Below are positions 12,661 through 22,961 of a stretch of 64,000 nucleotides of DNA, in pieces. The DNA comes from Halichoerus grypus (taxonomy: Eukaryota > Chordata > Mammalia > Carnivora > Phocidae). Made by a program: the position numbers and the translations under genes. Each line of letters opens with the position of its first letter. Position 1 is the first letter of the stretch. The notes beneath the pieces were generated by a model. That model was not told the origin of the DNA. It was given only the letters and a program-made list of their open reading frames with translations, and ran no database searches. Location of the stretch: contig NC_135720.1 in NCBI RefSeq assembly GCF_964656455.1, forward strand, positions 52,912,598-52,976,597, in the 5' to 3' direction.

Positions 12661-12734
12661 TAAAGCTGCACTCTTCTAATTTGACTTATTAGCAACTAGT
12701 TTTGTACATGACATGAAGCAGATTGGATAGTCAC

Positions 12735-13000
12735 TATAGCATAATGGTTAAGAGTGTTTATAGATTCTAGAGCCAGTTGGCCTGGGTTCAAATCTTGGCT
12801 TCGTCAAGGCTCTACTGTCTACCAGCTGTGAGCAAGTTGCTTAACTTCTCTGTCTGTGTGCTTCATTCTCTTCATTCATCTGCAAAATCAGGGTAATTGT
12901 GGTACTTTCCTCTTAGAGTTGTGAATTGATTTAGTTAATACATAGTAAATCCTTAGAACAGTTCCTGGCATATATGAAACACTATGTAAGTATTTGTTGC
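12735..13000 (+). mobile_element. MIR SINE, near full length
   Basis: Starts ACTATAGCATAATGGTTAAG (tRNA-like head), then GAGCCAGTTGGCCTGGGTTC, CTGTGAGCAAGTTGCTTAAC, TTCATCTGCAAAATCAGGGT, CTTAGAACAGTTCCTGGCAT and a tail at TAAGTATTTGTTGC. The best-preserved MIR in the window. Confidence 0.88.
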
Positions 13001-14800
13001 TGTTCTTCTCCTTCTCCTTCTCAGTTTGTGTGTGTGTCTCCTGTGAAAGGTCCCATCTCTGAGAACTTTGAGGAAGGTGTCCAAACTATTGCCAGAGCTG
13101 TTTCATCAGCATGATGTAGTCAGACTTTTCTCGAGTTTCTCGCCCTCTTGGGGTTCTTACTGTGTCATCATATCCTTCATCCCTAACTGGTCTCAACCCC
13201 CAAAAAACAAGCACACGTGCACACACACAGCCTCACCTTCCTCTTTTCCCTTTCTCAAGTTAAGAGCCAATTCAGACCTTCTCCTTAATATTATTATCTA
13301 AAAAGGGAAGAATAAAGATTCACCTTAGGTCATACATTAATAAGGATCTAGCAGCATAAGTTAAAATTTGTAATTCAAAACAGAAAACTTAGGAAGTGCT
13401 CCTGCTCCCACTTTACATTTACTTGTTATAAAATAAGGTGCTTCCCAGCCTTCCTTCCGTTCAGGTCTACTGGATTTAAGTAGAAAGCTCCATGACAATG
13501 AGAAGCTTTGGCTATTTCTGATGATTGTTTGTTTCTGTTGTGATATAACTTAATTACTATAAATTAGCTTCTTTTTCCTAGGAAATTAGAACTTCTTTTT
13601 AAAAATTACTAACCCCTCAAACTTGCTGACGATCACTTACTGGATTGAGGGGAAAATATAATTAGAGAAAGAGCTATATCTGTTTCTTTGCAGAGAGCCT
13701 GAAGATCTGTCTTATTTTGAAACCAGTAAGGGTACAAAGGGGCCCTTTTTAAAATTTCTGTTTGGAGGGATGAGGGGCAAAGATTTTTCTTAAGTAATGA
13801 ACTAACTCAGTAATTTTGGCTATGTTAACTTAGTTAATTTAAATTAATTCATTGTTCAAAATTTACCAAGGAGGACTTAATAATTTAATGAAGTATAATA
13901 CAATTTTAATACTTTTTTCACTACATTCAAGAACTATATTTGTGTGTTATTTATGTATGCATAATGTCTATTTGATTAGTGCTCATGAGCATTGTTCTAA
14001 TATTTATTATATTGCCCATAGTTTTCTTTCCTCCTTTCTTTCTTTCATTCATTTGTTCATTTGCTCGTCCATCCATCCTTCCTCTCTTTCTTTCTTATGA
14101 TGCCATTTAGTTCTTATATGACAACCATTTGCAATACTCTGAGGGAAAAAAAACAATGTATTCCTGGCCTTAGTTATAGTAGAAATTATGAAAATTCAAT
14201 ACTCCTTGCAAAAATAAAATGACATGCAAAGTTAAAGCCATATTGTTGTCTAGAATGATAATGCTTTCCATAAATAATAGGAAATGGCAAGACTTGCTGA
14301 TGGCATACATTTACATTTTACTTATCAGATAAATTTTTAAGTCCTTTGGATTTGTCACTTTAATTCTCTGAGCATCTTCTCTACCTGTGAAGACAGAAAT
14401 CATTTTTTACCACTCTCCCTTACCACCATCTTCACCAAATAATATCACTTCATCCAAGCCATACAATTTGTATTTCAGTTGCTGTTAGCTACCACAGAGC
14501 AATTTAAAACTGTGGGTTGAGCAGACGGTTGAGAGTGTGAGGTGTAGGGTCGAGGAAAATCCAGAAAGAGGGGGAAGCCAGATAATTAGGCCTCACAATT
14601 GGAGACTGTCACTTTTAAAACCAGCCATGGGTTTCTCTAGTTGTTTCTGGAACTCATTGCTTTTTCCTGTTAGCTCCTTCTTCCCCCACCTGTTTCTTTC
14701 CCCAAGTCCCATTCTCTGATTTTGGAAGTCTGGGTGAATAGTAACTTGATATGGCTGATTCTGTGAGAGTATATTAATCCTCTTCTTTCTTTGTTGGCAG
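13001..14800. other. Intron upstream of exon 2, no repeat recognised
   Basis: Contains a short CA-rich patch near 13210-13230 and a CTTT/CATT-rich tetranucleotide stretch at 14028-14097. Otherwise unremarkable; the last 30 bases are the exon 2 branch/polypyrimidine region. Confidence 0.5.
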
Positions 14801-14935
14801 GGGGCTTGTACGTGATAGCTGGCATAACCTCCAGTTGAGGGGCTTGGTGGTGCTACTTATTTCTAAAGCAGCTGGGCCCAGCAGCATGAATACTTCATGT
14901 CAGAACTATGACGTGGTCGGTGGGATCTATTCATG
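14801..14935 (+). CDS. PDSS2: PDSS2 exon 2 (internal coding exon)
   Basis: Part of decaprenyl diphosphate synthase subunit 2, the partner of PDSS1 in the mitochondrial enzyme that makes the polyprenyl tail of coenzyme Q. The 135-bp exon follows a pyrimidine-rich tract and TTGGCAG acceptor and ends at ATG|GTAAGA. The first base completes an Arg codon begun in exon 1. Then 44 codons are open, including [28 protein letters not shown] and [15 protein letters not shown], and the last two bases (TG) start a Cys codon finished by exon 3. This matches human PDSS2 as I remember it (roughly residues 98-143 of about 399), with a few substitutions such as H to R in VHDSW. It is in the N-terminal helical part of the prenyltransferase fold. 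Exon 1 lies outside the window. No frameshift or stop is seen, so this is not a pseudogene. Identification is by recalled similarity, not by a search. Confidence 0.93.
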
Positions 14936-15089
14936 GTAAGAAGAACTTAGTCTTTTGATATCGCTTTCTAAATTGTGTTTCCTTTTACTGAACAGTGGTC
15001 AGTGGAGATCACTATTTAGTTCTTTGTCATTCTCAGATTCACGGATAGATTAACATATTTTGTAAGGTTAAAAATGTATTTTTATTGTT

Positions 15090-15217
15090 TTTTTTTTTTT
15101 TAAGTTTACTTATTTATTTATTTAGCAATCTCTACACCCAATGTGGGGCTTGAACTCATGACCCCAAGACCAAGAGTCACACACTCTTCCTACTGAGCCA
15201 GTCAAGCACACCCCTCT
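15090..15217 (-). mobile_element. Short CAN SINE, antisense, with 18-bp TSD
   Basis: T-run, TTATTTATTTATTTAGCAAT, CTCTACACCCAATGTGGGGC, TTGAACTCATGACCCCAAGA and TGAGCCAGTCAAGCACACCC. The target duplication AAATGTATTTTTATTGTT is present at 15072-15089 and 15223-15240 without a mismatch. Confidence 0.9.
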
Positions 15218-15691
15218 TTTTTAAATGTATTTTTATTGTTCTTAACAAGTCTAATAGACTGAGCAGCTCCATGCATAACTGGTAAATTTCCCTATACATT
15301 TGAAAACTTTCATTTCTATTCTGGCCGTTTAAAATTTTCTATTCATGACTACCCCTCCTTCGCCATCATGGTATTTCTCTTTAGAGACTTAGTCCGGGAT
15401 TTATGATTTTTAAACCTACTCAGAATGATACCTAACTATAAAATAATGTTGCAACTATCATTTTAGGAGAAGTAGTGTACTTCAGTGCTGTATCATTTCA
15501 TTATGCTTATTTTTATGGTGAAGAGGTTTTTACTAAACTTACTAGAATAAGAAATTTTTTCTCCTACACACTTAGATTAAAAAACAAATATGTGAGTGTG
15601 AGTCATTTTTGCTTCATATAAAACAAACTTAAAATTTTCAGTTTTTTATTTTTTAAAAAATCACTGCATAAAAAATCACTGCATATCTTTT

Positions 15692-15888
15692 GGGGCGCCT
15701 GGGTGGCTCAGTCGTTAAGCATCTGCCTTCAGCTCAGGTCATGATCCCGGGGTCCTGGGATCGAGCCCCGCATCGGGCTCCCTGCTCAGCGGGAAGCCTG
15801 CATCTCCCTCTCCCACTCCCCCTGCTTCTGTTCCCTCCCTCGCTGTGTCTCTCTCTGTCAAGTAAATAAATAGAGTCTTAAAAAAAAA
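15692..15888 (+). mobile_element. CAN SINE, sense, full length, young
   Basis: Intact head GGGGCGCCTGGGTGGCTCAG, TCGTTAAGCATCTGCC, a CTCAGCGGGAAGCCTGCATC body, GCTGTGTCTCTCTCTGTCAA and an A-tail. Flanked by AAAAATCACTGCATAT on both sides (15671-15686 and about 15890-15905); a further copy of this target lies directly upstream (15655-15670). Confidence 0.95.
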
Positions 15889-16384
15889 AAAAAATCACTG
15901 CATATTTTTTAGTAATAGTGTATCAATAACTTTATTTAACTTAGTATTGATTGTGCTGGACATTTCTCTAGAGCCTCTATATAGCCTCTGCAGGTGGACT
16001 TTGGCATGTGAAATTAAAACCACTCTAAAAACCTGGGTGACAAGGAAATTTTCCTCACAAAAGGAAACATTTCTAGGAAGTTTGACTTATGGCTACTGTA
16101 TCTTATGGATTTACTTTAAAAATCAATCCATACCTTAGTTTTTTTTATTCCTACTAGTCTTATCCATACATTTTTTCTTATATAATATTTAGAGATGACT
16201 ACTGCTTACCAGCTACGAAGTCTAATGATCCTTCCTCATTTACAAGCAAGCAAAATTATTACTGTCATGGCTACAAATGACCCCTCCTCCAGCCAGGATA
16301 ATTTTGCAGACCTTTTACCATTTATCCATGTAAGTATCTTCACCAGAAAGGAAACCTTGGTATCGTTTTCAGCCCCTACTCACT

Positions 16385-16605
16385 GTGAAATAATTTATAT
16401 TTGTTTAGTGTTTTGTAGGTTACTGATCATTTTTATTACAGTTACCTCATTTGATCCTTACAAAAATGTTACAGGTTAAGAGTTGTCGTTACACATATTT
16501 TACTCTTGAGCAAACTGAGATTCAAAAATCTTGAGATTTTTTTCAAGGTGGCACAGCTAGCAAATGAGACAAGTTGAGGGTCCAACTACAGTTTTTTTCC
16601 TTCCA
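16385..16605 (-). mobile_element. MIR SINE, antisense
   Basis: TTACCTCATTTGATCCTTAC, TTTTACTCTTGAGCAAACTG, AGATTCAAAAATCTTGAG and GTGGCACAGCTAGCAAATGA are reverse-complement MIR. It partly covers the open frame at 16195-16479, which is therefore not a gene. Confidence 0.75.
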
Positions 16606-17154
16606 GATTTCATATGTTTTTTTCTTGATTCCATTCTGCTTTTCTAGTCTGATTCAAGGAACTTATTTCACATAGGTTAGACTATCCATTAAATTAGTAT
16701 GCCAAAAAGGGTCTTCTTCTTGTAAGCATGTCTTTGAAAAACTTCTGAGTGGAAAGTAAGTTGGCAAACCTTTTATACATCTACATCCTTCCCCCAACCT
16801 GTTTGAATTAGAGCTCAAAACTTTACCTTATGGTTTTGTAGAGAGCCCTTGATTGAGTTTAGTTGCGTTAACTAGAGAAAATACATAAAGATCTGTAATG
16901 AATACCAATAACCTTGTTAATCCCTGGAAAGCAAACGGACCCCATAGCACCTTGTATCCCATGTATCTTTGTTTCCTTTAGGAACTCTGTTGATTTTCAG
17001 TCTGCCGACTTTGACCCTATTTGATTGGTCAGGCCTCTGCTCTTGCAATTGGGTGACCATACATACCTCTAATGAATACCAGCTATGTTTTATTATCTCT
17101 CATCCTAAAGTAAAAATAACCCTTCGGAAGTACTATTTGATGCATGGGTGTTCC

Positions 17155-17275
17155 ATGAATATTTGCATAAATGAATTATCCCTATTTTGCAGAAAAAGAA
17201 GATAATACTGAGATTAAGAATTGTCTAAAATCTTCTAGATGGAAAGTCATAGAGTTGGTATTTAAATCCCGCTTT
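17155..17275 (-). mobile_element. MIR fragment, antisense, hit by a SINE
   Basis: ATTATCCCTATTTTGCAGAA, AAAGAAGATAATACTGAGAT and AGTTGGTATTTAAATCCC match reverse-complement MIR. The CAN SINE at 17283 is inserted at its end. Confidence 0.6.
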
Positions 17276-17282
17276 TACTTTT

Positions 17283-17477
17283 TTTTTTTTAAGATTTTAT
17301 TTATTTATTTGATAGAGAGAGATAGCGAGAGCAGGAACGCAAGCAGGGGGAGTGGGAGAGGGAGAAGCAGGCTTCCCCGCCAAGCGGGGAGCCTGATGTG
17401 GAGCTCGATCCCGGGACCCTGGGATCATGACCTGAGCCGAAGGCAGACGCTTAACGACTGAGCCACCCAGGCACCCC
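17283..17477 (-). mobile_element. CAN SINE, antisense, full length
   Basis: TTTTTTAAGATTTTATTTAT at the left, CGATCCCGGGACCCTGGGAT in the body and GAGCCACCCAGGCACCCC at the right. TSD AAATCCCGCTTTTACTTT (17263-17280) versus AAATTCCGCTTTTACTTT just after the element, one mismatch. It explains open frames at 17171-17461 and 17297-17548. Confidence 0.95.
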
Positions 17478-17479
17478 AT

Positions 17480-18430
17480 AAATTCCGCTTTTACTTTAAA
17501 GTGTGCCCCCTTTCTACTAGGCAGGTCGTGATATCTGTATGTGCACAATGCACTGTGATGTGATCTTGTGTTTTGAATTTCTTACCTAGCCACTAAAAAA
17601 CATTTGCATCACCTTCTGATCCTTTACAGGAATATAACACATTTGACAGATGATTATTGTAACATGAACAATTGTAAAAGAACTTTACAAAAGAGTAGGT
17701 GGTACATTGTGAATATAAAAACTTTATAAATAATATAAATGGGTTTCATACCCAAGTGTATAGAATCCATAATTATGTTTAGCAAATAATCCTGGTGTGT
17801 TGTTCCAGGGTATTTTCTATAATCAAACTTAATCTAGTAAGTCATTGGTGATGCTTGGGTGTTTTACACACTTGTTAATGTGAAAATGTAATTTGGCACA
17901 GCACTATGAGAAATCATTAATTTGTTTCTCTACCCCTGAAGTCATTTGTTTGGTTCTTGCTTCCTTAATTGTTCAAGTGTAACTTTTGCTGGAGGCTTGT
18001 ATCTATAATGCCACAGTGAATTATTTAACATTTGAGGGAAGTACTGACTTGGGAGATTTTTAATTCACCTCCAAACTGCTGGGATTTACAATTGTTTGTG
18101 TTTTTCTCCCATAAACTTGACTTTGAGATCAGATAATGGGACCTGAGTAAATTACCTAAGGGACCAAAAGTGAGTTAGATGACCTCTATTTGTTTGGCCT
18201 AAGGATATAACTGATGGATATAACCTGTGGATATGTTTAGGAAACTTACCATTTAATGGCCAAGAGAGGCAGAAGTGAGGCTAAAATGTAATAACTACAT
18301 TTTGAAAAACAGGAAAGAGAGCTACATTTATAAAATTCACTATAAACATCTACTGTAGCCTTTTGCCAACAAGGCTGTGGACTTTAGTTTTATTCCACCA
18401 ATCCTGACTTAAAAAATTGGTTGCAAAAGT
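17480..18430. other. No recognised feature
   Basis: AT-rich intron sequence between a SINE and an L1 end; no gene or repeat signature seen. Confidence 0.45.
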
Positions 18431-18439
18431 GATCAATCA

Positions 18440-18600
18440 AACAAGTATTACTATAATGTTGTATGGTGACAGATGGTGACTCTACCTACCATGGTGTGCA
18501 CTGAGTAACGTATGGAATTGTCACATCACTGTTGTACACCTGAAACTAAAATAACATTATATGTCAACTATACTTCCATAATAAAAAATTAATTTTTAAA
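18440..18600 (+). mobile_element. L1 3' end fragment
   Basis: GTATGGTGACAGATGGTGAC, TGTTGTACACCTGAAACTAA, AATAACATTATATGTCAACT and ATACTTCCATAATAAAAAAT match the 3' end found in many mammalian L1 copies, ending in an A-rich tail. Confidence 0.72.
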
Positions 18601-18861
18601 ACTATTACTAAATTGCCAGGTATCCCTAGCCACTCCTGAGAACATAAATATATAACTTCCTATTATCTTAATGATAGAATATTTATATTTTATGTACCAA
18701 AAAATCATTACAATATATAAAACATGACATTACAAAGTACAGACTTCTCTAATGTAACATAATTATTAAGTTTAAAGAAATTTAGGTGAATTTTCTTTAC
18801 TAATGCTTCAGCTTTCTTGGTTGTTTTAGCAAGAATTGATCCAATTATTTCTCGTCTACCT

Positions 18862-19032
18862 AACTGTTACAAACAGACCACATGTTTTCATTCTACCTTC
18901 ATTGCCTGAAATTTCCCAACATCCTTTGTTAACTCTGGTAGAAGAGATTGAAACAAGTTTGCCAAACACATTTTCTTTTCCCCCTACCTATTCAGCTAGA
19001 CTACCTTGCCCAGCTTTGTATATATTTATAGC
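18862..19032 (+). repeat. Unclassified repeat, copy A of a pair
   Basis: About 170 bp that recurs at 20809-20978 at roughly 86% identity by eye. Shared blocks include AAACAGACCACAT, TTGCCTGAAATTTCCCA, ACAAGTTTGCCAA and TATTCAGCTAGACTAC. I cannot name the family. The open frame at 18836-19090 runs through it and is not a gene. Confidence 0.6.
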
Positions 19033-19419
19033 ACACCAGTGCCTTGGACAGAGTATTCTTTTAAATCTTTGCATGACTGAACTTCCGTAGAACATAAATG
19101 TAGTAGGCCAAAATAAACATTAGAACCATACATTTTACAGTATGTGACTTTTAGAGTAGTTTAACAGGGACTGTATCTCCACAGTGACTGTACCTTATTA
19201 TGTCCTTTGCAACTTCTAATTCAGGACATGAGCTGTAAAGCAGACTCTAAAGTACTCTTCATGGAACATGAAAAAGTCTCAAATTTTTGGGTTAGTTATC
19301 ATGTAAAATAAGATGTAAAGTGACATTTCAGAGAAGAAAAGTATTAATGGAATATCATTAAAAAATACAAAAAATAACACACATAGTGCTGCAGAATACT
19401 AATTTTTTCATTTTTTATC

Positions 19420-19614
19420 TTATTTTTAGTTTTATTTATTTGAGAGAGAGAGAGTGGGGGAGGGGCAGGGGGAGAAGGAGAGAGAGAATCCTCAAGCAGA
19501 CTCCCTGCTGAGCGCAGAGCCCGACATGGACCCTCAGCCAGGACTCTGAGATCATGACCTCAGCCAGAATCATTAGAGCCAGCTTCCTAACTGACTGAGC
19601 CACCTAGGCACCCC
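19420..19614 (-). mobile_element. CAN SINE, antisense, older copy
   Basis: TTTTATTTATTTGAGAGAGA, AGACTCCCTGCTGAGCGCAG, CTCTGAGATCATGACCTCAG and GAGCCACCTAGGCACCCC. The A-tail is mutated (TTATTTTTAGTTTTATTTAT). Confidence 0.9.
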
Positions 19615-19642
19615 TAAAATTTTTTAAATCCCATCAAAAGTT

Positions 19643-19841
19643 GTTTTTTTTTTAAGATTTTATTTATTTATTAGACAGAGAGAGACACAGAGAGAGAGGG
19701 AACACAAGCAGGGGGAGTGGGAGAGGGAGAAGCAGGCTTCCCGCTGAGCAGGGAGCCCGATGCGGGGCTCGATCCCAGGACCCCGGGAGCATGACCTGAG
19801 CCGAAGGCAGACGCTTAACGACTGAGCCACCCAGGCGCCCC
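19643..19841 (-). mobile_element. CAN SINE, antisense, full length, young
   Basis: Clean T-run, AGCAGGCTTCCCGCTGAGCA, GATGCGGGGCTCGATCCCAG and GAGCCACCCAGGCGCCCC. TSD CATCAAAAGTT at 19632-19642 and 19844-19854. It lies 28 bp from the preceding SINE in the same orientation. Confidence 0.95.
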
Positions 19842-20329
19842 ATCATCAAAAGTTTATTTTGTTTTCCCTTCATATTTTGACCTATTCCTTCTTTCACTGC
19901 ATTTTATTTACTCACCTCTGTTACCCGCAGTTCCCATTCTGGCGTCTATATGGCTTGAAGTTTTACTGATAGGTTTTTAGACTGTTCTGAGTTTATGTTG
20001 CCTTCAACTCCATTTCCAGAGGGAGGAGAATGAGCTGCTCCTGGGGAACTAGTGTAGTGACAGTATTCCTTCTGGGTGAAGGTGAGCTGATGAATAAGAA
20101 TAAAATTATGGACTGATCATTTTCTGTATTTATTTGTAATACTGATAACAGAAGACTGTGTACTTTGTGTGCTATGAAACATAGTTCAGATGATCTATTT
20201 TCTCCATGTTACCCCAGCGTTCAGCATATTCCTAACACATAGATGGCAGTCAATGACTATATGATCATGGCTGATTAATAATAATAATTTTAAATTATCA
20301 TTTTTAAAGTTTTTATTATTATTTCATCT

Positions 20330-20808
20330 TCAAGCAAGGAAGACCTTCCTAAAAGGTTCCAAAACTCTGAAACTATAAACAAAAAACACATCTGACTGCA
20401 CAAAAGATAATTCTTCAGTGGGAAAAAATTACCATAAAGTCAAAAGAAAATGCCAGAGTTACAAAAATATTTGCAACATACAAGCCAAAGGGCCAATTTT
20501 TAATAAACAAATCAGTTGAAGATCTTATAAATCCAGAAGATGATAAAACAACACAAACATGGACTAAAGAAATGAACAGGCTGTTCAGTGAAGAAGAATC
20601 GTAGATGGTTAGTAAACAGCAGGGGAAAAAAGCTGGAATTCATCATAATGGACAAATTAAAACAAAATCACTGTTCTCCCCTGTCAGATTGGCAAAGATT
20701 AAAAAGTTTGATACCCAATGTTTGTGAGTGTGTAAGGAAGTAAGCACTTGAATGCTTTGTTAGTAGGGACATTAATTGATACAGTTACTTAGAAAATAAT
20801 TTGGTACT
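20330..20808 (+). mobile_element. L1 3' region, part 1
   Basis: Contains ATTTGCAACATACAAGCCAA, AGGGCCAATTTTTAATAAAC, CCCTGTCAGATTGGCAAAGA and TGTTTGTGAGTGTGTAAGGA, in the order of mammalian L1 3' UTR sequence. The element is interrupted at about 20808 by another repeat. Confidence 0.65.
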
Positions 20809-20978
20809 AGCAGTTATAAACAGACCACATATTTTCGTTCTACCTTTGTTGCCTGAAATTTCCCAGCACCTCTTATTTAACTGATAAAAGAGATTGGAAC
20901 AAGTTTGCCAACCACATTTTGTTTTCTTCCTGACTATTCAGCTAGACTACATTGCCCAGCTTTGGGTAGCTATATCAT
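20809..20978 (+). repeat. Unclassified repeat, copy B, inside an L1
   Basis: Second copy of the sequence at 18862-19032, same strand. L1-like sequence resumes on its right (CCCTTTGATTTAGCAAAATT), so this looks like an insertion into the older L1. No convincing target duplication was found. Confidence 0.6.
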
Positions 20979-20984
20979 TTTTAG

Positions 20985-21500
20985 CTATAAATTTTATTTT
21001 AAAGCAGCCACCCTTTGATTTAGCAAAATTGCTGATGCGTTAACATAAATGCTCAAAGATGTATGTATAAGAATGCTTTTTGTAGCATAGTTTGAAAGAA
21101 CAACAGCAACCCCCAAAAAGGGAAACAATCAAAGCATCCACCAATAGAGCCCATGTTGTTACTGATGCAAGGGAGTATCAAATCAGTGTTTAAAAGGATT
21201 AAGGAGGTCTGTTTGTCTGATCTGGAAAGATCTCAAAAAAATCAAGAAAAAAAGCAAGATGCAGAAACATATTACAGTTTGATCCCATTGGGGCTTGAGT
21301 GAGTGGACAGTGAATTTTTCTATGCATGGAAAATGCTTTAAAAGAGACACAAAGAGTTAATTGTGGTCACCCCTGGGGAGGGGCAACTGGTGGGGGGACA
21401 TGGGACGAGAGACTTCGTTCATTTTATGTCCTCTTCAGTGGTCTGAATTCTTTTTAACTGTATATATGTTTTACTTGCACACTTCATAAAAACTGGTAAA
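20985..21500 (+). mobile_element. L1 3' region, part 2
   Basis: Resumes with GCTCAAAGATGTATGTATAA, ATCAAAGCATCCACCAATAG, TCTGGAAAGATCTCAAAAAA, GTGGTCACCCCTGGGGAGGG and GCACACTTCATAAAAACTGG. These are the 'countable' motifs of old L1 3' UTRs. Confidence 0.72.
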
Positions 21501-21707
21501 AGCTGGTAGTTAGCTTAGTCCTGCTATTAGAATGAGGACCCTAGAGTCCCTGGGCTGACCTGAACTTTTATCTTTTGCCCTTTTTGACAAGATCAAGTAG
21601 CCTGTGAAAATGCATAAAGTATAGATTTTTTTTAATAAAGAAAGCAGGAGTGAAGCAAAATGATTTACTTTCTTAGGTTTATCATCCATGTTAAAATGGA
21701 CACCATC

Positions 21708-21894
21708 GGGGCGCCTAGGTGGCTCAGTTGGTTAACCATCTGACTCTTGGTTTTGGCTCAGGTCATGTTTTCACAGTCGTGGGATTGAGCTCCGCGTTGG
21801 ACTCTGCATTCAGCATGCAGTCTGCTTCAGATTCTCTCTTCCTCTTCCTTCTGCTCACTCTCTCTCTCCCTCTCAAATAAAGAAACAAAATCTT
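21708..21894 (+). mobile_element. CAN SINE, sense, with 15-bp TSD
   Basis: GGGGCGCCTAGGTGGCTCAG, TTGGTTAACCATCTGACTCT and CTCTCAAATAAAGAAACAAA. Perfect TSD AAAATGGACACCATC at 21693-21707 and 21895-21909. Subfamily with the 'ctgactcttggttttggctc' body. Confidence 0.94.
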
Positions 21895-21909
21895 AAAATG
21901 GACACCATC

Positions 21910-22485
21910 AATTTCTTGGTACCTATGCTAATTCTTTTTTTAACTCTGTATTATTTAGTTGATTAAGGTTAAATTAATGATTATATCCTAAGGTCATTGT
22001 TGGGCTTTAAGAACTAATCGCCAAAAAAAGCATTATAAACATAACTGTAAGGTAAATCTAGAAAACATCTTGATAAAATGACTCATGTTAACAGTGCTTT
22101 CTCCTCTAAGAGAAAGTTTGTCAGGCTTGGGACGCTGTTACAGAAGTGGTAGCAGAATATTTGGAGGTCTAAATGAAATCTTAATTTAAGGAGAAAGGTA
22201 GAAAATTTTAAAATGGTAAAAGAAGAGAGTTTTGTTGTTTACAAATCTTTAAATTTAGGGAATTAATCTTGGTCTCAGCTGAAATATTGTAGTTCATAAT
22301 TTATCATTTTAATGTGGTACAAATTAATTTCTGATGACTTCTAAGTCATGGTAACAGTAGACTATCAATCTCCACCTTCATACGGCACGTTAGAATCTGC
22401 CTAGTACTTAAAAGTGCGTAACAAAATTAAGAAACCATATTTACCTTGGAGATTGACCAAATCAAAAAATACCTTAAGAAATGAG
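21910..22485. other. No recognised feature
   Basis: AT-rich unique-looking intron sequence. Confidence 0.45.
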
Positions 22486-22489
22486 GCTT

Positions 22490-22692
22490 GGAGCACCTGG
22501 GTAGCTCAGTTGGTTAAGCATCCAATTTGTGATTTCAACTCAGGTCATGATCTCACGGGTCCTGAGATCGAGCTCCACCTCCGGCTCCTCTCCGGAGGAG
22601 TCTGCTTGAGATTCTCTCCCTCTGGCCCTTCCTTCACTCATGCTCGCTCTTTCCCTCTCTCTCTCAAATAAATAAATAAATCTTTAAAAAAA
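22490..22692 (+). mobile_element. CAN SINE, sense, older; host of a nested insertion
   Basis: GGAGCACCTGGGTAGCTCAG, GGTCATGATCTCACGGGTCC, TCTCTCTCAAATAAATAAAT. Its A-tail (AAAAAAAAGAAAAGAGGCCT) was the target of the next SINE. Confidence 0.92.
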
Positions 22693-22705
22693 AGAAAAGA
22701 GGCCT

Positions 22706-22942
22706 GGGGCGCCTGGGTGGCTCAGTCGTTAAGCGTCTGCCTTCGGCTCAGGTCATGATCCCAGGGTCCTGGGATCGAGCCCCGCATCGGGCTTCCTGCT
22801 CGGCGGGAGGCCTGCCTCTCCCTCTCCCACTCCCCCTGCTTGTGTTCCCTCTCTCGCTGTGTCTCTCTCTGTCAAATAAATAAATAAAATCTTTTAAAAA
22901 ATAAAAAAAAATTAAAAAAAATTAAAAAATAAAAAAAAAATA
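22706..22942 (+). mobile_element. CAN SINE, sense, young, inserted in the tail of another
   Basis: GGGGCGCCTGGGTGGCTCAG head and CGGGAGGCCTGCCTCTCCCT body, ending in a long A-rich tail with T interruptions (AAATTAAAAAAAATTAAAAA). The target AAAAGAAAAGAGGCCT is repeated on both sides (ends 22705 and 22961). Confidence 0.95.
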
Positions 22943-22961
22943 AAAAAAAGAAAAGAGGCCT

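Larger units (their letters stand above)
1..14800 (+). other. PDSS2: PDSS2 intron 1, 3' part
   Basis: Non-coding sequence upstream of exon 2. It holds only three CAN SINEs but a block of ancient L2 and MIR fragments between about 7.8 and 13.0 kb. It ends with a pyrimidine-rich tract (TCCTCTTCTTTCTTTGTTGG) and CAG. The intron start is outside the window. Confidence 0.88.

Noticed and set aside
17171..17548. Open frames with repeated WVAQLVKRLPSAQVM-like peptide or its reverse-strand partner, here and at many other places (19664, 22414, 29543, 31652, 33631, 37361, 41332, 41889, 43905, 44190, 47633, 56196, 57244)
   Set aside because: They are translations of the CAN SINE head and body, recurring wherever a SINE lies. 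They are not a gene family.
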